Below, in pieces: positions 35,466-45,223 of a stretch of DNA of 64,000 nucleotides (the first letter of the stretch is position 1; every line of letters begins with the position of its first letter). The position numbers were made by a program, and so were the translations under genes. The notes beneath the pieces are model-generated. The model was given only the letters and a program-made list of their open reading frames with translations. It searched no databases and was not told the DNA's origin. This DNA is from Sphingobacterium sp. N143 (GTDB lineage: Bacteria; Bacteroidota; Bacteroidia; Sphingobacteriales; Sphingobacteriaceae). The stretch lies in the NCBI RefSeq assembly GCF_030325625.1, contig NZ_JACAIS010000001.1, positions 186,001 through 250,000 of the forward strand. Reading direction: 5' to 3'.

Positions 35466-36992
35466 TTAATGTTTGAAATGTCTGACTCCAGTGGTCACCA
35501 TGGCAATACCTTTTTCATTGGCCATATCAATGGATAGCTGATCTTTAATTGAACCACCAGGCTGTAATACAGCAGCGATACCAGCTTCGGAAGCGATTTC
35601 AACACAATCAGGGAAAGGGAAGAAAGCATCCGATGCCATAGCGCATCCTTGAAGATCAAAGCCAAAAGATACGGCTTTTTCAATCGCTTGTTTTAAGGCA
35701 TCAACACGAGAGGTCTGTCCCACACCTGATGCTAATAATGTGCCATTTTTAGCAAATACGATTGTGTTGGACTTGGTGTGTTTTACAATTTTATTGGCAA
35801 AATATAAGTCTTCCAGTTGCTCCGCTGTAGGCGTTACTGCTGTCACGGCAACCATTTGTTCAGGACCTTCAACCGTATTGTCCTTGTCTTGGAGAATGAC
35901 TCCATTCAACAAAGTCTTGAACTGTTGAGCGGGTAATTTTACGTCCTTGCGAACCAGGATGATTCTATTTTTCTTTGCAGTAAGGATGTCGATAGCTTCT
36001 TGCGTATAAGAAGGCGCGATCAATACCTCGAAAAATAATTTATTGATCTCCGTAGCTGTTGCTGCATCAACTTCACCATTCGTAATCAAAACACCACCAA
36101 ATGCAGATACAGGATCACAGGCCAAAGCATCGATCCAAGCTTGTTTGATCGTTGATCTCGACGCAACACCACAGGCATTGGTATGTTTTAAAATTGCGAA
36201 TGTAGGTTCTGCAAATTCATCGATCAAGGCGACGGCAGCATCCACATCGACCAGATTATTGTATGATAATTCCTTGCCATTTAACTTGTCAAACATATTG
36301 TCCAAATCGCCGAAGAAAACACCTTTTTGGTGTGGATTTTCTCCATATCGCAAAACTTGAGCTTTTTGTTCTGACTGTTTGAATACTTCAATTGGATTTT
36401 CTTGATTAAAATAATTGAAAATTGCAGTATCGTAATGGGATGAAGTATTGAACGCACGTTTAGCAAACTCTTTACGCTGCTCCAAAGAAGTATTACCTTC
36501 TTGGCTTGCCAAAATTTCTTCCAGTTCTTGATAGTCATTTTTAGAGGAGATAATGACCACATCGTTGAAATTTTTGGCGGCAGCACGTATTAATGAAATT
36601 CCACCGATATCAATCTTCTCAATAATATCTTGTTCAGCGGCTCCTGAAGCAACTGTTTCCTCAAATGGATACAAATCCACAATAACCAAATCAATTTCAG
36701 GTATTTCATATTGAGCAAGTTGCTGTTGATCTGATTCCAGTGGACGACGGGCCAAAATCCCTCCGAATACTTTCGGATGTAGCGTTTTCACACGCCCCCC
36801 CAAAATCGAAGGATAGCTTGTCAGGTCTTCAACGGGAACTACATCTATACCTAAATCTTTGATAAATGTTTCTGTTCCACCCGTAGAATAGAACGTGACA
36901 CCGTACTTGTTTAATAATTGAACTAAAGGAGCCAGGCCGTCTTTATAATAGACTGAAACCAATGCATTTTTGATCTTTACAGGATGGTTCAT
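35466..36992 (-). CDS. purH: Bifunctional AICAR transformylase / IMP cyclohydrolase
   Basis: PurH carries out the last two steps of IMP synthesis: formylation of AICAR with 10-formyl-THF and ring closure. The 508-residue protein has an N-terminal methylglyoxal-synthase-like cyclohydrolase domain (ALVSVYYKDGLAPLVQLLNKYG, GGRVKTLHPKVFGGIL) and the C-terminal transformylase domain with the catalytic ILKHTNACGVA and the closing ASDAFFPFPDCVE, AVLQPGGSIKDQ and GVRHFKH. It is single, with a strong promoter upstream; folate-pathway or purine genes are not adjacent. Confidence 0.97.
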   Translation of the reverse strand: MNHPVKIKNALVSVYYKDGLAPLVQLLNKYGVTFYSTGGTETFIKDLGIDVVPVEDLTSYPSILGGRVKTLHPKVFGGILARRPLESDQQQLAQYEIPEIDLVIVDLYPFEETVASGAAEQDIIEKIDIGGISLIRAAAKNFNDVVIISSKNDYQELEEILASQEGNTSLEQRKEFAKRAFNTSSHYDTAIFNYFNQENPIEVFKQSEQKAQVLRYGENPHQKGVFFGDLDNMFDKLNGKELSYNNLVDVDAAVALIDEFAEPTFAILKHTNACGVASRSTIKQAWIDALACDPVSAFGGVLITNGEVDAATATEINKLFFEVLIAPSYTQEAIDILTAKKNRIILVRKDVKLPAQQFKTLLNGVILQDKDNTVEGPEQMVAVTAVTPTAEQLEDLYFANKIVKHTKSNTIVFAKNGTLLASGVGQTSRVDALKQAIEKAVSFGFDLQGCAMASDAFFPFPDCVEIASEAGIAAVLQPGGSIKDQLSIDMANEKGIAMVTTGVRHFKH

Positions 36993-37015
36993 TATGATGG
37001 ATTTGTTTCGTGGCG

Positions 37016-37046
37016 CAAAGATAAGGATTTAAAGTCTAGATGTCAA
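37016..37046 (-). promoter_or_regulatory. Promoter of purH
   Basis: On the minus strand TTG (37046-37044), a 20-base spacer and TATCTTTG (37023-37016), a full Bacteroidota consensus 24 bases before the ATG. Confidence 0.8.
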
Positions 37047-37068
37047 TAAATAAGTGATACAGATGATG

Positions 37069-37111
37069 AAAGTTAAGCAAGTGAGGGGGACCTTGCCCCC
37101 TGTTTAACTTT
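37069..37111. terminator. Two-tier hairpin after the uridine kinase-like gene
   Basis: An inner stem AGGGGG / CCCCCT and an outer stem AAAGTTAA / TTAACTTT enclose the centre; there is no clear T-tract. Likely an RNA 3' end or processing structure for the udk-like mRNA. Confidence 0.5.
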
Positions 37112-37127
37112 TATAGCAGCGCTAGCC

Positions 37128-37766
37128 CTAGGATAAATTGAGCTTTGCTTTTAGCTCTTCAGAAATCTGATTGGTAATGTCCCAAATAGGTTCGGGTTCG
37201 TCTGTATTGTTAAAGATGACCTGATCGCAGGAGTCCTGGAAAGGTAATAAATATTCTTTATAAGATGGAAGAACATGATTTTCCCATTTATACATGACAT
37301 CGTCTTCAAAATAACCCCGTTCTACTAAATCGCGATGTAGCCTCCGTCTTAAAGCAATGTCCTGATTGGCACTTAAAAATATTTTGTGGTCGATGAGATC
37401 ATTGACCTCTGTATAATAAAAAATGAATAAGCCTTCAATAATCAATATAGGAGCTGGCTTTATTTCTAATATTTTTGGCGTTAAAGCGGGGTTGTTGAAC
37501 GTATATTCCTCTTTAAATATGGTTTCTCCATTAAAAAGGGCTTTAATATCCTTATAAAAAGCCGCCCGGTCTATGGATGTTGGGATATCAAAATTATAAA
37601 GCCTGTTTTCTTCCTGTGTTTTTGTATTGGCAGGAATATAATAATCATCTTGGGAAATTAAAGTAACCTCTTCTTTTTTAAAATGTTTCAGAAAACTATT
37701 TAAAAAAAATGTTTTCCCAGAACCACTACTTCCGGCAATCCCTATAACATATGGTTTGTTGTTCAT
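37128..37766 (-). CDS. Uridine kinase family protein
   Basis: A 212-residue P-loop kinase. Walker A GIAGSSGSGKT at residues 9-19, the substrate motif SQDDYYIP near 39 and the YNFDIPTSID block fit the uridine kinase/phosphoribulokinase family, as does the lid stretch ALRRRLHRDLVERG near 134. Phosphorylation of uridine/cytidine is the default call; the family includes pantothenate and other small-molecule kinases. It lies 35 bases after the LysM gene stop on the same strand and is probably co-transcribed with it. Confidence 0.88.
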   Translation of the reverse strand: MNNKPYVIGIAGSSGSGKTFFLNSFLKHFKKEEVTLISQDDYYIPANTKTQEENRLYNFDIPTSIDRAAFYKDIKALFNGETIFKEEYTFNNPALTPKILEIKPAPILIIEGLFIFYYTEVNDLIDHKIFLSANQDIALRRRLHRDLVERGYFEDDVMYKWENHVLPSYKEYLLPFQDSCDQVIFNNTDEPEPIWDITNQISEELKAKLNLS

Positions 37767-37801
37767 TCTTATCTTATGCGGTAAGCGCTATTTTATTTCG
37801 A

Positions 37802-38716
37802 TTAATTTTCTAAAGGCAGTCCGTAGGCAATTTCTACCTGAAAGCGTTTGTCCAGCGCTCCAATACTCGCTGCTGCAGACTTTGATAACACGACAATGGC
37901 GTTTTGGTTTTCTGCATTGTCATTGAACTTACCGACTACTTTTGCATAAGTGACACTTTTGGTCATTGGATTGGTGATCTTAAGGATGGTACCCACTGGC
38001 GCACTTTTATGAAGAGCCAGATTGCTTGTTCCTTGTGAAGACAATCCATCCATCCAAACACCGATACCACGTTCCGATTTTTCACGTATACCATAGCGAT
38101 TGGTAGAAATTTGATGGGCTTCTTTATCATCATCTTGAGTCGAATCAGTAATGACTTCTATTCCCGTTGGTTCGACTAATTTAGGCCTTTCCGGTGGTAA
38201 AGGTTTGTTTGGAATCATTAATTTCATACCACCGCTAATGTTGTTATTGCTGAGATTATTGGCCCTTTTGATGTCTTCTACTGAGATACTGAATCGCTTG
38301 GATATGGCGTAGAGTGTTTCTTTCTCTCCCACAATATAGGCTGTATAACCCTGTTGTGGATTGCGGGGATTTTGCGGACCGTTGTTACTTGAGATATTGT
38401 TGTTGACCGGCTTGGCTTTGCGGCCTGTCGGTACCTTGACGATCCGGCCAAGACTTAAGGTACCATTGCCATTTATTTTGGTCAATTGTCCTACCGTGGT
38501 TTTGTATTTTTTACTTAATTGATAATAATTATCTCCTTTTTCAATTTTAAAAAGAACGTATTCTTCTCCATTGATCATTTCCGTTCCCACAGAATCTGGA
38601 ACAGCATACAGGGGATATGAAACCGAAATTTTAGCTTCAACCTGTTGAATAGATAGCATCGCGATCGATAAAAGAGCTATCTTTTTATATGTATTTAATT
38701 CGAATAAAACTTTCAT
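37802..38716 (-). CDS. LysM-domain secreted protein with RlpA-like C-terminal barrel
   Basis: A 304-residue exported protein with a signal peptide (cleavage near QQVEAK, about 29). Two LysM peptidoglycan-binding repeats are at residues about 51-95 (YVLFKIEKGDNYYQLSKKY) and 127-171 (TAYIVGEKETLYAISKRF), joined by an Asn/Pro-rich linker. The last 75 residues (GTILKITNPMTKSVTYAKVVGKF) fit a double-psi beta-barrel as in RlpA. Binding to and remodelling of the cell wall is likely; whether it cleaves glycan is not known. It is followed by the uridine kinase-like gene and preceded by DUF4905. Confidence 0.87.
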   Translation of the reverse strand: MKVLFELNTYKKIALLSIAMLSIQQVEAKISVSYPLYAVPDSVGTEMINGEEYVLFKIEKGDNYYQLSKKYKTTVGQLTKINGNGTLSLGRIVKVPTGRKAKPVNNNISSNNGPQNPRNPQQGYTAYIVGEKETLYAISKRFSISVEDIKRANNLSNNNISGGMKLMIPNKPLPPERPKLVEPTGIEVITDSTQDDDKEAHQISTNRYGIREKSERGIGVWMDGLSSQGTSNLALHKSAPVGTILKITNPMTKSVTYAKVVGKFNDNAENQNAIVVLSKSAAASIGALDKRFQVEIAYGLPLEN

Positions 38717-38727
38717 ATATTTTGCAA

Positions 38728-39483
38728 TTATACTAAATACGAAACAAACTCCCGTTTATTATCTGTCAAAAGAAATATTTGTTTGTTCACGAGGAAATGG
38801 ATGTTGAAAAACTTTAATTGCAATTGGGAAACCGCAACTAAGGAGTCAAGCATGGTGTCTTTTGTTGATCGAACTATCCGGATTTGATAGTGATTATCTT
38901 TATTTTTTTCATAGAAAGCCCAAATAAAATAGTCATTCAAAGCATTTATCCAAAGGTCATCATGTATGATGAAGTCTGTCAAAAAATGGGGTATTTCACC
39001 CTTGTAGATTACTGGATAGACTATCTTGCTTTCGTAAGGTTTAATAGCTGCGGTTTTTTTGTCCCCCATTGTCATCGTACTGAGGTTCAAAAACAATTCT
39101 AGCCCCTGTTCGATCATCTTGGGCCGCAGGAGCAGGCCTTTGTCTACTAGGTTGAGAAAGAGGTAATTGAACCAGGTTTCCTGTTTTTCCGGATCATAAC
39201 AGTCGATCACATGAACACCGGCATCAATAGGGGAGCTGTCTGAAATTTTTTTTAAAATTAATTTTTGGCACTGTATCCCGGCCAGTATCCATTCTTTGGA
39301 AATTCCCTTAAAATCCTGGACGATAAAATCACCACCAAAGGTGATGACATTGAAATAGGGAAAGGTGTCATCGGGATTTCTGGTTTCTATGGCGATCAAA
39401 CTGTTTTCGGCATCGACTTCTATGCGCCAAATGGGATAAGTAAAAAGAATACCGAATGCTTTTGAGATTGTTTGATTTGCCAT
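38728..39483 (-). CDS. DUF4905-like cytosolic protein
   Basis: A 251-residue protein I place, with moderate confidence, in the Bacteroidota-only DUF4905 family. It has no signal peptide or membrane helix. Repeating beta-strand units such as FPYFNVITFGGDFIVQDF and AGIQCQKLILKKI suggest a beta-propeller-like fold. I chose ATG 39483 (MANQTISKAFGILF) because the 17 residues before it are not family-like. It ends 11 bases before the LysM gene, so DUF4905 - LysM - udk-like look like one transcription unit. Confidence 0.7.
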   Translation of the reverse strand: MANQTISKAFGILFTYPIWRIEVDAENSLIAIETRNPDDTFPYFNVITFGGDFIVQDFKGISKEWILAGIQCQKLILKKISDSSPIDAGVHVIDCYDPEKQETWFNYLFLNLVDKGLLLRPKMIEQGLELFLNLSTMTMGDKKTAAIKPYESKIVYPVIYKGEIPHFLTDFIIHDDLWINALNDYFIWAFYEKNKDNHYQIRIVRSTKDTMLDSLVAVSQLQLKFFNIHFLVNKQIFLLTDNKREFVSYLV

Positions 39484-39746
39484 GTGATTTTCCACCCAGA
39501 TGACAAACTTAGATAAACTTGCTTTTATATACAAATCGAAGTTGAGGTATCCAAAAGAGTTTGTTGTCTATTTCTCTTTGATGAAAGATTTTTCCAGCTG
39601 AAAAGACTGTCAGACAGGTTAAAAAAACCTTCATGATTTCACAGGTCGCCAACAGTAATGAAAGCGGACTGCAGGTTCTTTCTGGCCTTTGAAAACAAAC
39701 ACTTTCAGAAAAAATACAGGTAAAGATAGGGGGCAGGGCAAACATA

Positions 39747-39777
39747 AAAAAACGTCCAGGTTCTCTGGACGTTTTTT
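39747..39777. terminator. Terminator after the FadL-like porin gene
   Basis: A6-CGTCCA / TGGACG-T6 with a seven-base loop; strong on both strands. Confidence 0.92.
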
Positions 39778-39798
39778 GAAGCTCATGTAAAAATTACT

Positions 39799-41376
39799 TT
39801 AGAATTTTGAACCAATGGTCAGCATAACACTGGTACGTTGATTTTTTATATCAGCTACCGGACTTGCGGTGTTCCAATATTGCTCGTCAATAACATAGGG
39901 GCTTTCCTTATAATTGATTGCATTATAAGCGCCGGTCAGATCTATATATAGGCCGCGACTAAGTTTTGCACCTACACCCAAAGAAGCCGTATAGTTTGTA
40001 TAATCAGCATTTTTATATGGATTACCACTGTAGTTAAAACCAGCTCTTCCACTGAAAACATTGTCGAACAACAGCTCTCCACCGATCCGGGCATTGAAAG
40101 CTCCTTGGTAGGTATCTTTGATATTCTGATTCATGTTCTGCTCCAACGTTTTGCTATAATTGCCTACATCCTTAAAGCGCATGGCTCCGTAATCCACCCA
40201 TTCAACGTCGGCTGTGATCAAGCCTTTGGAGAATACTTGACTGGCACCAAGAGATAATCTATAGGGAGTATTCATATTATACTCCAGGTAACTATGTCCT
40301 GCGTCATCGCTCGTACGGTATTCTTTAAAAGACTTGTCCTCGTCAGGTCTAAAATAACGAAACTCTGCATTACTGTAAGACTCGTCGCGGATACTCATAA
40401 AAGTGGGCGATTTGGCGGTAAAACCCATACTGAAGGTTGGCGTAAACTTGTAGATCATACCCAATTTGAAATCTACCCCGGTACCATCTGTCGCTTGAAC
40501 ATAATCGTCGAAGAGCTCATAGTCCTTATCCAACATTTCATGTTTTTTGACATTTTTCGGATTCAAAAATTCAGATTCTGGATTGACTTGTTTCAATTCG
40601 TTGGCGTTCATGGTCCTACCGTATTCAGTATACCAGCTCGAATTATCATAGGTGAATGCTGTAAAGCCTAAAGAGGCCCCTAGGTATAATTTGTTGCTAT
40701 AGTTGGCTCCAAATGACAGCACTGATTCTGATTTGCTTCCTTTTTCTAGAATGGAATTCACCTGATCAAAACCATCTTTTCTGCCTGTGATGGGGATATA
40801 GGCGCCCGCATTTTTCGGGTCTACATCAAAAAGCAATGAATTATTGTAAATTTCCTGCCCCCAGCCATTCATGCCATTAGGACTAGAGATCTGATCAGAA
40901 TAGGCATCGGTAATCGAACTCGTATTGTTGACACCTCGGTATTCTAATAGATTATTATAGACGTAATTTCGGTTGTATGCAATACCGACATTAAAATTTA
41001 ACCAGCCCTTTTCTAGATTCCCGCCATTGCGGTAGGTTGGCAAGTGAAAAACGATTCCTGCATTATCTAAATTGAAATTGTTTTTACTGCTATTTGAATT
41101 TTGTCCAAAGTAATCCGTTTTGTTCTTATTGTTGAGGTATCTTCCTGTCACGGATATATCCGATTGATTAAAATATCCCAGACCGGCAGGGTTGCTTGTA
41201 ATGGAGCTAATGTCTCCCCCTAATGCGGTAGAGGCATTTCCCATGGCCTTGAAACGAGCCGTTCCACCATTATCCCCTTGAGAAAATAATAGGACATCTT
41301 TTGAGTATTGCGCTTGTGCTATCCCTGTTGCACCAAATAAAAATGCAGTTCCAAAAAGTAATTTTTTGATTGTCAT
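39799..41376 (-). CDS. Outer-membrane protein of the OmpP1/FadL family
   Basis: A 525-residue beta-barrel with signal peptide (MTIKKLLFGTAFLFGATGIAQAQ). The mature start YSKDVLLFSQGDNGGTARFKAMGNASTALGGDISSITSNPAGLGYF is the typical OmpP1/FadL hatch region, and the protein ends in phenylalanine (TIGSKF), the usual barrel end recognised by BamA. FadL members carry hydrophobic molecules across the outer membrane; the cargo is unknown. It follows a Gly/Trp-rich lipoprotein gene on the same strand with a hairpin between. Confidence 0.87.
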   Translation of the reverse strand: MTIKKLLFGTAFLFGATGIAQAQYSKDVLLFSQGDNGGTARFKAMGNASTALGGDISSITSNPAGLGYFNQSDISVTGRYLNNKNKTDYFGQNSNSSKNNFNLDNAGIVFHLPTYRNGGNLEKGWLNFNVGIAYNRNYVYNNLLEYRGVNNTSSITDAYSDQISSPNGMNGWGQEIYNNSLLFDVDPKNAGAYIPITGRKDGFDQVNSILEKGSKSESVLSFGANYSNKLYLGASLGFTAFTYDNSSWYTEYGRTMNANELKQVNPESEFLNPKNVKKHEMLDKDYELFDDYVQATDGTGVDFKLGMIYKFTPTFSMGFTAKSPTFMSIRDESYSNAEFRYFRPDEDKSFKEYRTSDDAGHSYLEYNMNTPYRLSLGASQVFSKGLITADVEWVDYGAMRFKDVGNYSKTLEQNMNQNIKDTYQGAFNARIGGELLFDNVFSGRAGFNYSGNPYKNADYTNYTASLGVGAKLSRGLYIDLTGAYNAINYKESPYVIDEQYWNTASPVADIKNQRTSVMLTIGSKF

Positions 41377-41404
41377 ATTGTTAAGTGTCGTCTATATATC
41401 ATGA

Positions 41405-41432
41405 CATAGCATGCAGTTTTATGCATGCTATG
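41405..41432. other. Intercistronic hairpin between lipoprotein and porin genes
   Basis: Perfect 11-bp arms CATAGCATGCA / TGCATGCTATG around six bases, with no T-tract on the transcribed strand. It may stabilise or process the mRNA between the two genes rather than end it. Confidence 0.6.
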
Positions 41433-41450
41433 ACTTTATACTCTTTTTAA

Positions 41451-42590
41451 CTATCGTGTACGTCCTCCACTTGATCGTGCACTTCCTCCTCCGGAGAAAC
41501 CACCGCCAGAGCTACCTCTTGAGAAACCACCGCCACTCATGCTGCTTCCAGAAGAGCGAGACGATCCACTATTATAGTTCCGTGTAGGTGGGCTATATGG
41601 TCTTGAAGTAGAACCTGGATTGCTCGAGCGTGTTCTTGTTTCCATCGAACGCCCCATAGGACGTGACACACCAGGATTTGTCCGGGTTCTGGAACTGCTG
41701 CCATTATAGTAACCGCTAGAGCTTCGTGAGCTTGGGTAAGCGTTTCCAGATCTGGTTCTAGAACCGTTGGAAGCACGATTTGAAATGGTGCCTGAAGATC
41801 TTGTTCTACCGGACCGGTCGTAGCTGCTGCCACCGCGGGTAACGGACCTGTCGGATGTTCTTGTTCTTCCACTGGCAACAGAAGTAATACGTCCTCTGGA
41901 ATCACGGGCTACACCTGTGCGGTCGTAGCCGCCAGAGGTTCTTGTCCGTGCCGACGAAGTACGTACATTGTAGTTGTCTCTATAGGATGAACGTGCAGAA
42001 GCATAGCGAGGTCTTGTATTTCCCCAATAGCCGCCGCCCCAATAGCCACCACCCCAGTAACCAGGACCATACCAACCAGCACCCCAATAGCCGCCCCATG
42101 GTCTATAGCCATACCAAGGTGAACCCCAGCCCCAGCCAGATCCCCAGCCCCAACCTAGACCAATGGACCAGGAAGATCCCCATCCGGAACCCCAGCCCCA
42201 GCCCATGCCGAAGGATGGACCATAACCGTACCAACCTCCAAAACCATAGCCATACCATGGATCAAAGAATGGGTCAAAATAGGTCATCCCAGGAGTAGCA
42301 TAATAGAAGCGGTTGATACGATTGGCATATTCTAGGTCTTGGTAGGAATCCTCATTGTATTCCTGATCAGAATATTCATCATCATAATATCCCCCCTGTG
42401 CTTGTTCATTGGGTTGAACCTGGTCCACATCAGTATAATAGTAATCTGGGCTTTGGTAGACTTTTTGTCTAGCCTGCCCATTATTGCCATAGACATCGTC
42501 GCCATAGATTTGCCTGCTCGTTCCGCAGGAACCTAACATAAATGCTCCTGTAATGGCAAGTGCTCCGATAAATAATCTATTTTTTTTCAT
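41451..42590 (-). CDS. Gly/Trp/Tyr- and Ser/Arg-rich lipoprotein
   Basis: A 379-residue low-complexity lipoprotein. The signal peptide ends in the lipobox FMLGSC with C22. Three zones follow: an acidic Tyr/Asp/Gln-rich zone (25-90), a Gly-Trp-Tyr-rich zone with GWGWGSGWG and GGYWGGGYWG repeats (about 110-190), and a Ser-Arg-Thr-Gly zone ending in GGGFS-type repeats (about 200-379). No enzymatic motif is present. The composition suggests a flexible, aromatic-rich envelope protein; function unknown. It is followed by the FadL-like gene, which may be on the same transcript. Confidence 0.8.
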   Translation of the reverse strand: MKKNRLFIGALAITGAFMLGSCGTSRQIYGDDVYGNNGQARQKVYQSPDYYYTDVDQVQPNEQAQGGYYDDEYSDQEYNEDSYQDLEYANRINRFYYATPGMTYFDPFFDPWYGYGFGGWYGYGPSFGMGWGWGSGWGSSWSIGLGWGWGSGWGWGSPWYGYRPWGGYWGAGWYGPGYWGGGYWGGGYWGNTRPRYASARSSYRDNYNVRTSSARTRTSGGYDRTGVARDSRGRITSVASGRTRTSDRSVTRGGSSYDRSGRTRSSGTISNRASNGSRTRSGNAYPSSRSSSGYYNGSSSRTRTNPGVSRPMGRSMETRTRSSNPGSTSRPYSPPTRNYNSGSSRSSGSSMSGGGFSRGSSGGGFSGGGSARSSGGRTR

Positions 42591-42768
42591 AATATCCTAA
42601 ATCGTTATTTTCGATTATACAGCCTTATTTAGTATCTTAGACGCAAATTTCGTGGCGGGGTTTAATCGAAGTAATCAAAAATACAAATATTTTTTATTGA
42701 ACGCTTTTCGTACACCAAATACAGACGAAATTTAATGTAATAATGTTACAATAATTTATCAATTTCAT

Positions 42769-44241
42769 ATGAGTAAAGGAATTACAAGCCGTGCAGACGA
42801 TTATTCGCAATGGTATAATGATCTGGTGATCAAAGCCGATCTTGCTGAATATTCTGCTGTACGGGGATGTATGGTGATCAAACCATACGGATACGCGATC
42901 TGGGAAAGAATGCAGGCAATCTTGGACAAAAGATTTAAGGAGACAGGTCATAGCAATGCTTATTTTCCGTTATTCATCCCCAAATCGTTCTTTTCAAAAG
43001 AGGCTGCACACGTAGAAGGCTTCGCAACGGAATGTGCGGTTGTCACACATTATAGATTGAAAAATGATGGCACAGGTAAGATTGTCGTGGATGAGGATGC
43101 TAAGTTGGAAGAAGAACTGATTGTGCGTCCTACCTCCGAAACCATTATATGGAATACCTATCGCGGCTGGATCGAATCGTACCGTGATTTGCCAATTCTG
43201 GTCAACCAATGGGCCAATGTGGTACGCTGGGAAATGCGTACCCGTCTTTTTCTGCGGACGGCGGAGTTTTTATGGCAGGAGGGGCATACCGCGCATGCCA
43301 CGCAAGAGGAAGCTATTGAAGAAACCGAACGTATGCTAGAAGTGTATGCGACATTTGCGGAAAAAATCTTGGCCGTACCCGTGATAAGGGGCCGGAAAAC
43401 AGAAAACGAACGTTTTGCAGGCGCATTGGATACCTATTGTATTGAAGCATTGATGCAAGATGGCAAAGCTTTACAGGCCGGAACTTCCCATTTCTTGGGG
43501 CAGAACTTTGCCAAGGCATTCGATGTGAAGTTCACCTCGAAAGAAGGTAAACAGGAGCATGTCTGGGCGACCTCATGGGGCGTTTCAACCCGTCTGATGG
43601 GCGCATTGATCATGGCCCATTCGGACGATCAGGGACTGGTATTACCACCGAAATTGGCACCTATTCAGGTCGTAATTGTTCCAATTTTCAAAACTGAAGA
43701 TGAGAAAATGCACATTGACAGTTTTGTGAACCAATTAACGGACGAATTGAAGGTAAAAGATATTTCGGTCAAATATGATGACCGTGATACCCAACGTCCC
43801 GGCTTTAAATTTGCCGAGTGGGAACTGAAAGGAGTCCCTTTGCGTGTAGCAGTCGGGGCAAGAGATATGCAGAATGGAACAGTTGAGTTGGCCCGTCGGG
43901 ATACACAAACGAAGGAAACCATTGCACAGGAAGGACTGGCTGACCATATCGCACAATTGTTAGACAGCATTCAGGACAATATTTACCAAAAAGCTCTGGA
44001 CTACCGGGCTTCACATATCACTGAAGTAAATTCCTATGATGAATTTAAGGAAGTTTTGGAAGGTAAGGGTGGTTTTATCTCCTGCCATTGGGATGGCACA
44101 GTAGAGACGGAAAAACGTGTGAAAGAGGAGACAAAGGCAACGATTCGTTGTATTCCTTTGGATGCGAAGGAGGAAGCCGGCGTATGTATCTTTACCGGAA
44201 AGCCTTCCAATAAACGGGTATTGTTTGCAAAAGCTTATTAA
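42769..44241 (+). CDS. proS: Prolyl-tRNA synthetase, short archaeal/eukaryote-like type
   Basis: ProS charges tRNA-Pro. The 490-residue class II synthetase has motif 2 in the [10 protein letters not shown] and [25 protein letters not shown] stretch, a binding domain with the PIF and DDRDTQRPG blocks, and a C-terminal domain after residue 400. It begins [20 protein letters not shown] and lacks the roughly 180-residue editing insert of the usual bacterial form, which marks the archaeal/eukaryote-like ProS type 3, common in Bacteroidota. It lies six to eleven bases before the SDR-type gene, probably one transcript. Confidence 0.95.
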   Translation: MSKGITSRADDYSQWYNDLVIKADLAEYSAVRGCMVIKPYGYAIWERMQAILDKRFKETGHSNAYFPLFIPKSFFSKEAAHVEGFATECAVVTHYRLKNDGTGKIVVDEDAKLEEELIVRPTSETIIWNTYRGWIESYRDLPILVNQWANVVRWEMRTRLFLRTAEFLWQEGHTAHATQEEAIEETERMLEVYATFAEKILAVPVIRGRKTENERFAGALDTYCIEALMQDGKALQAGTSHFLGQNFAKAFDVKFTSKEGKQEHVWATSWGVSTRLMGALIMAHSDDQGLVLPPKLAPIQVVIVPIFKTEDEKMHIDSFVNQLTDELKVKDISVKYDDRDTQRPGFKFAEWELKGVPLRVAVGARDMQNGTVELARRDTQTKETIAQEGLADHIAQLLDSIQDNIYQKALDYRASHITEVNSYDEFKEVLEGKGGFISCHWDGTVETEKRVKEETKATIRCIPLDAKEEAGVCIFTGKPSNKRVLFAKAY

Positions 44242-44252
44242 TCGATTTGTTT

Positions 44253-45038
44253 ATGCGGATACTCATTTTGGGATGTGGCTGGCTGGCAGAATCTTTTGCA
44301 GTAGCCATGACAGGTCAGGGACATGAGGTCTGGGCAAGTACGACACAATATGAAAAATACCATCGGCTTAAAGCTGATGGTATTTTTTCATTTATTATTG
44401 ATTTTGATCGGGAAAATTTTCCAAACATGAAGATACCGGATCAATTCGACTTTATCTTGAATAGTATATCAGCGACACAGAAAAATAGTGTTTCTGTGCT
44501 TGAAAACCGTTTTTCGAATATTAGTCTGTTTCTGGAAAGGTTGAAGTGGACAAAACAACTCTTTTTGGGTTCCATTGGGATTTATCCGGATAAGGATGCG
44601 GTGTTTGATGAACTGTTTGCCGAGCGGGCCGAATTTTCTGAAAAACTGTTGCTTGCAGAACAAGCCATGTTGGCCTTTTCCAATACCCATGTGTATCGAT
44701 TAGGGGGACTATTCGGCAAGGATCGTGTGTTTGCTAAATATTTTGCCAATCGCATCTGCGCCACAGGGGAGCAGACTGCCAATTTTGTCCATCTTGATGA
44801 TGTGGTTAAATTGATCGGATTAGCCGCTGAAAACAATCTTGCACATCTGATCTACAATGTTGTGGCCCCCGTTCATCCGAAGAAGATGGAAGTGGTTGTG
44901 GCATCTGCACGGAAGTATGGTTTTGCGCTGCCGACGAAATTTGAAACAGGTCCTGCTTTTCAGAAAGTCGTCTCTGGCAATTTGCTTCAAAAAGAACTTG
45001 GATATCGTTATCTTTTTCCTGATCCAAGGGAATTTTAG
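44253..45038 (+). CDS. NAD(P)-binding Rossmann protein, YeeZ-like SDR
   Basis: A 261-residue protein with an N-terminal Rossmann motif (ILILGCGWLAESFA) and the extended-SDR-like middle (YRLGGLFGKDRV, FVHLDDVVKLIGLA). It resembles YeeZ-type nucleoside-diphosphate-sugar epimerase/dehydrogenase family members, but the catalytic Tyr-x3-Lys is not evident, so activity is uncertain. I chose ATG 44253 over the TTG at 44247. It follows proS by 11 bases and is probably co-transcribed with it. Confidence 0.78.
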   Translation: MRILILGCGWLAESFAVAMTGQGHEVWASTTQYEKYHRLKADGIFSFIIDFDRENFPNMKIPDQFDFILNSISATQKNSVSVLENRFSNISLFLERLKWTKQLFLGSIGIYPDKDAVFDELFAERAEFSEKLLLAEQAMLAFSNTHVYRLGGLFGKDRVFAKYFANRICATGEQTANFVHLDDVVKLIGLAAENNLAHLIYNVVAPVHPKKMEVVVASARKYGFALPTKFETGPAFQKVVSGNLLQKELGYRYLFPDPREF

Positions 45039-45223
45039 CTGTTTTGCTTTTGTAAGGAACAAATAAATTAAATAATTTTATTATTTTAACATCAGTTCTA
45101 CAGCGTAACCATGCAAATCATGTCGTTCTGTGGAAAATGAGTCTTTTGACGGAGAAGGCTGCTGAATGTTGGTCATGTTTAACCGCCGGCTGATATAAAT
45201 TTAAATCATATTAAAATTGAGCG

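Noticed and set aside
41537..41905. A 122-codon frame overlapping the Gly/Trp-rich lipoprotein on the same strand
   Set aside because: Arises from the repetitive codons of the lipoprotein in another frame; no start signal.
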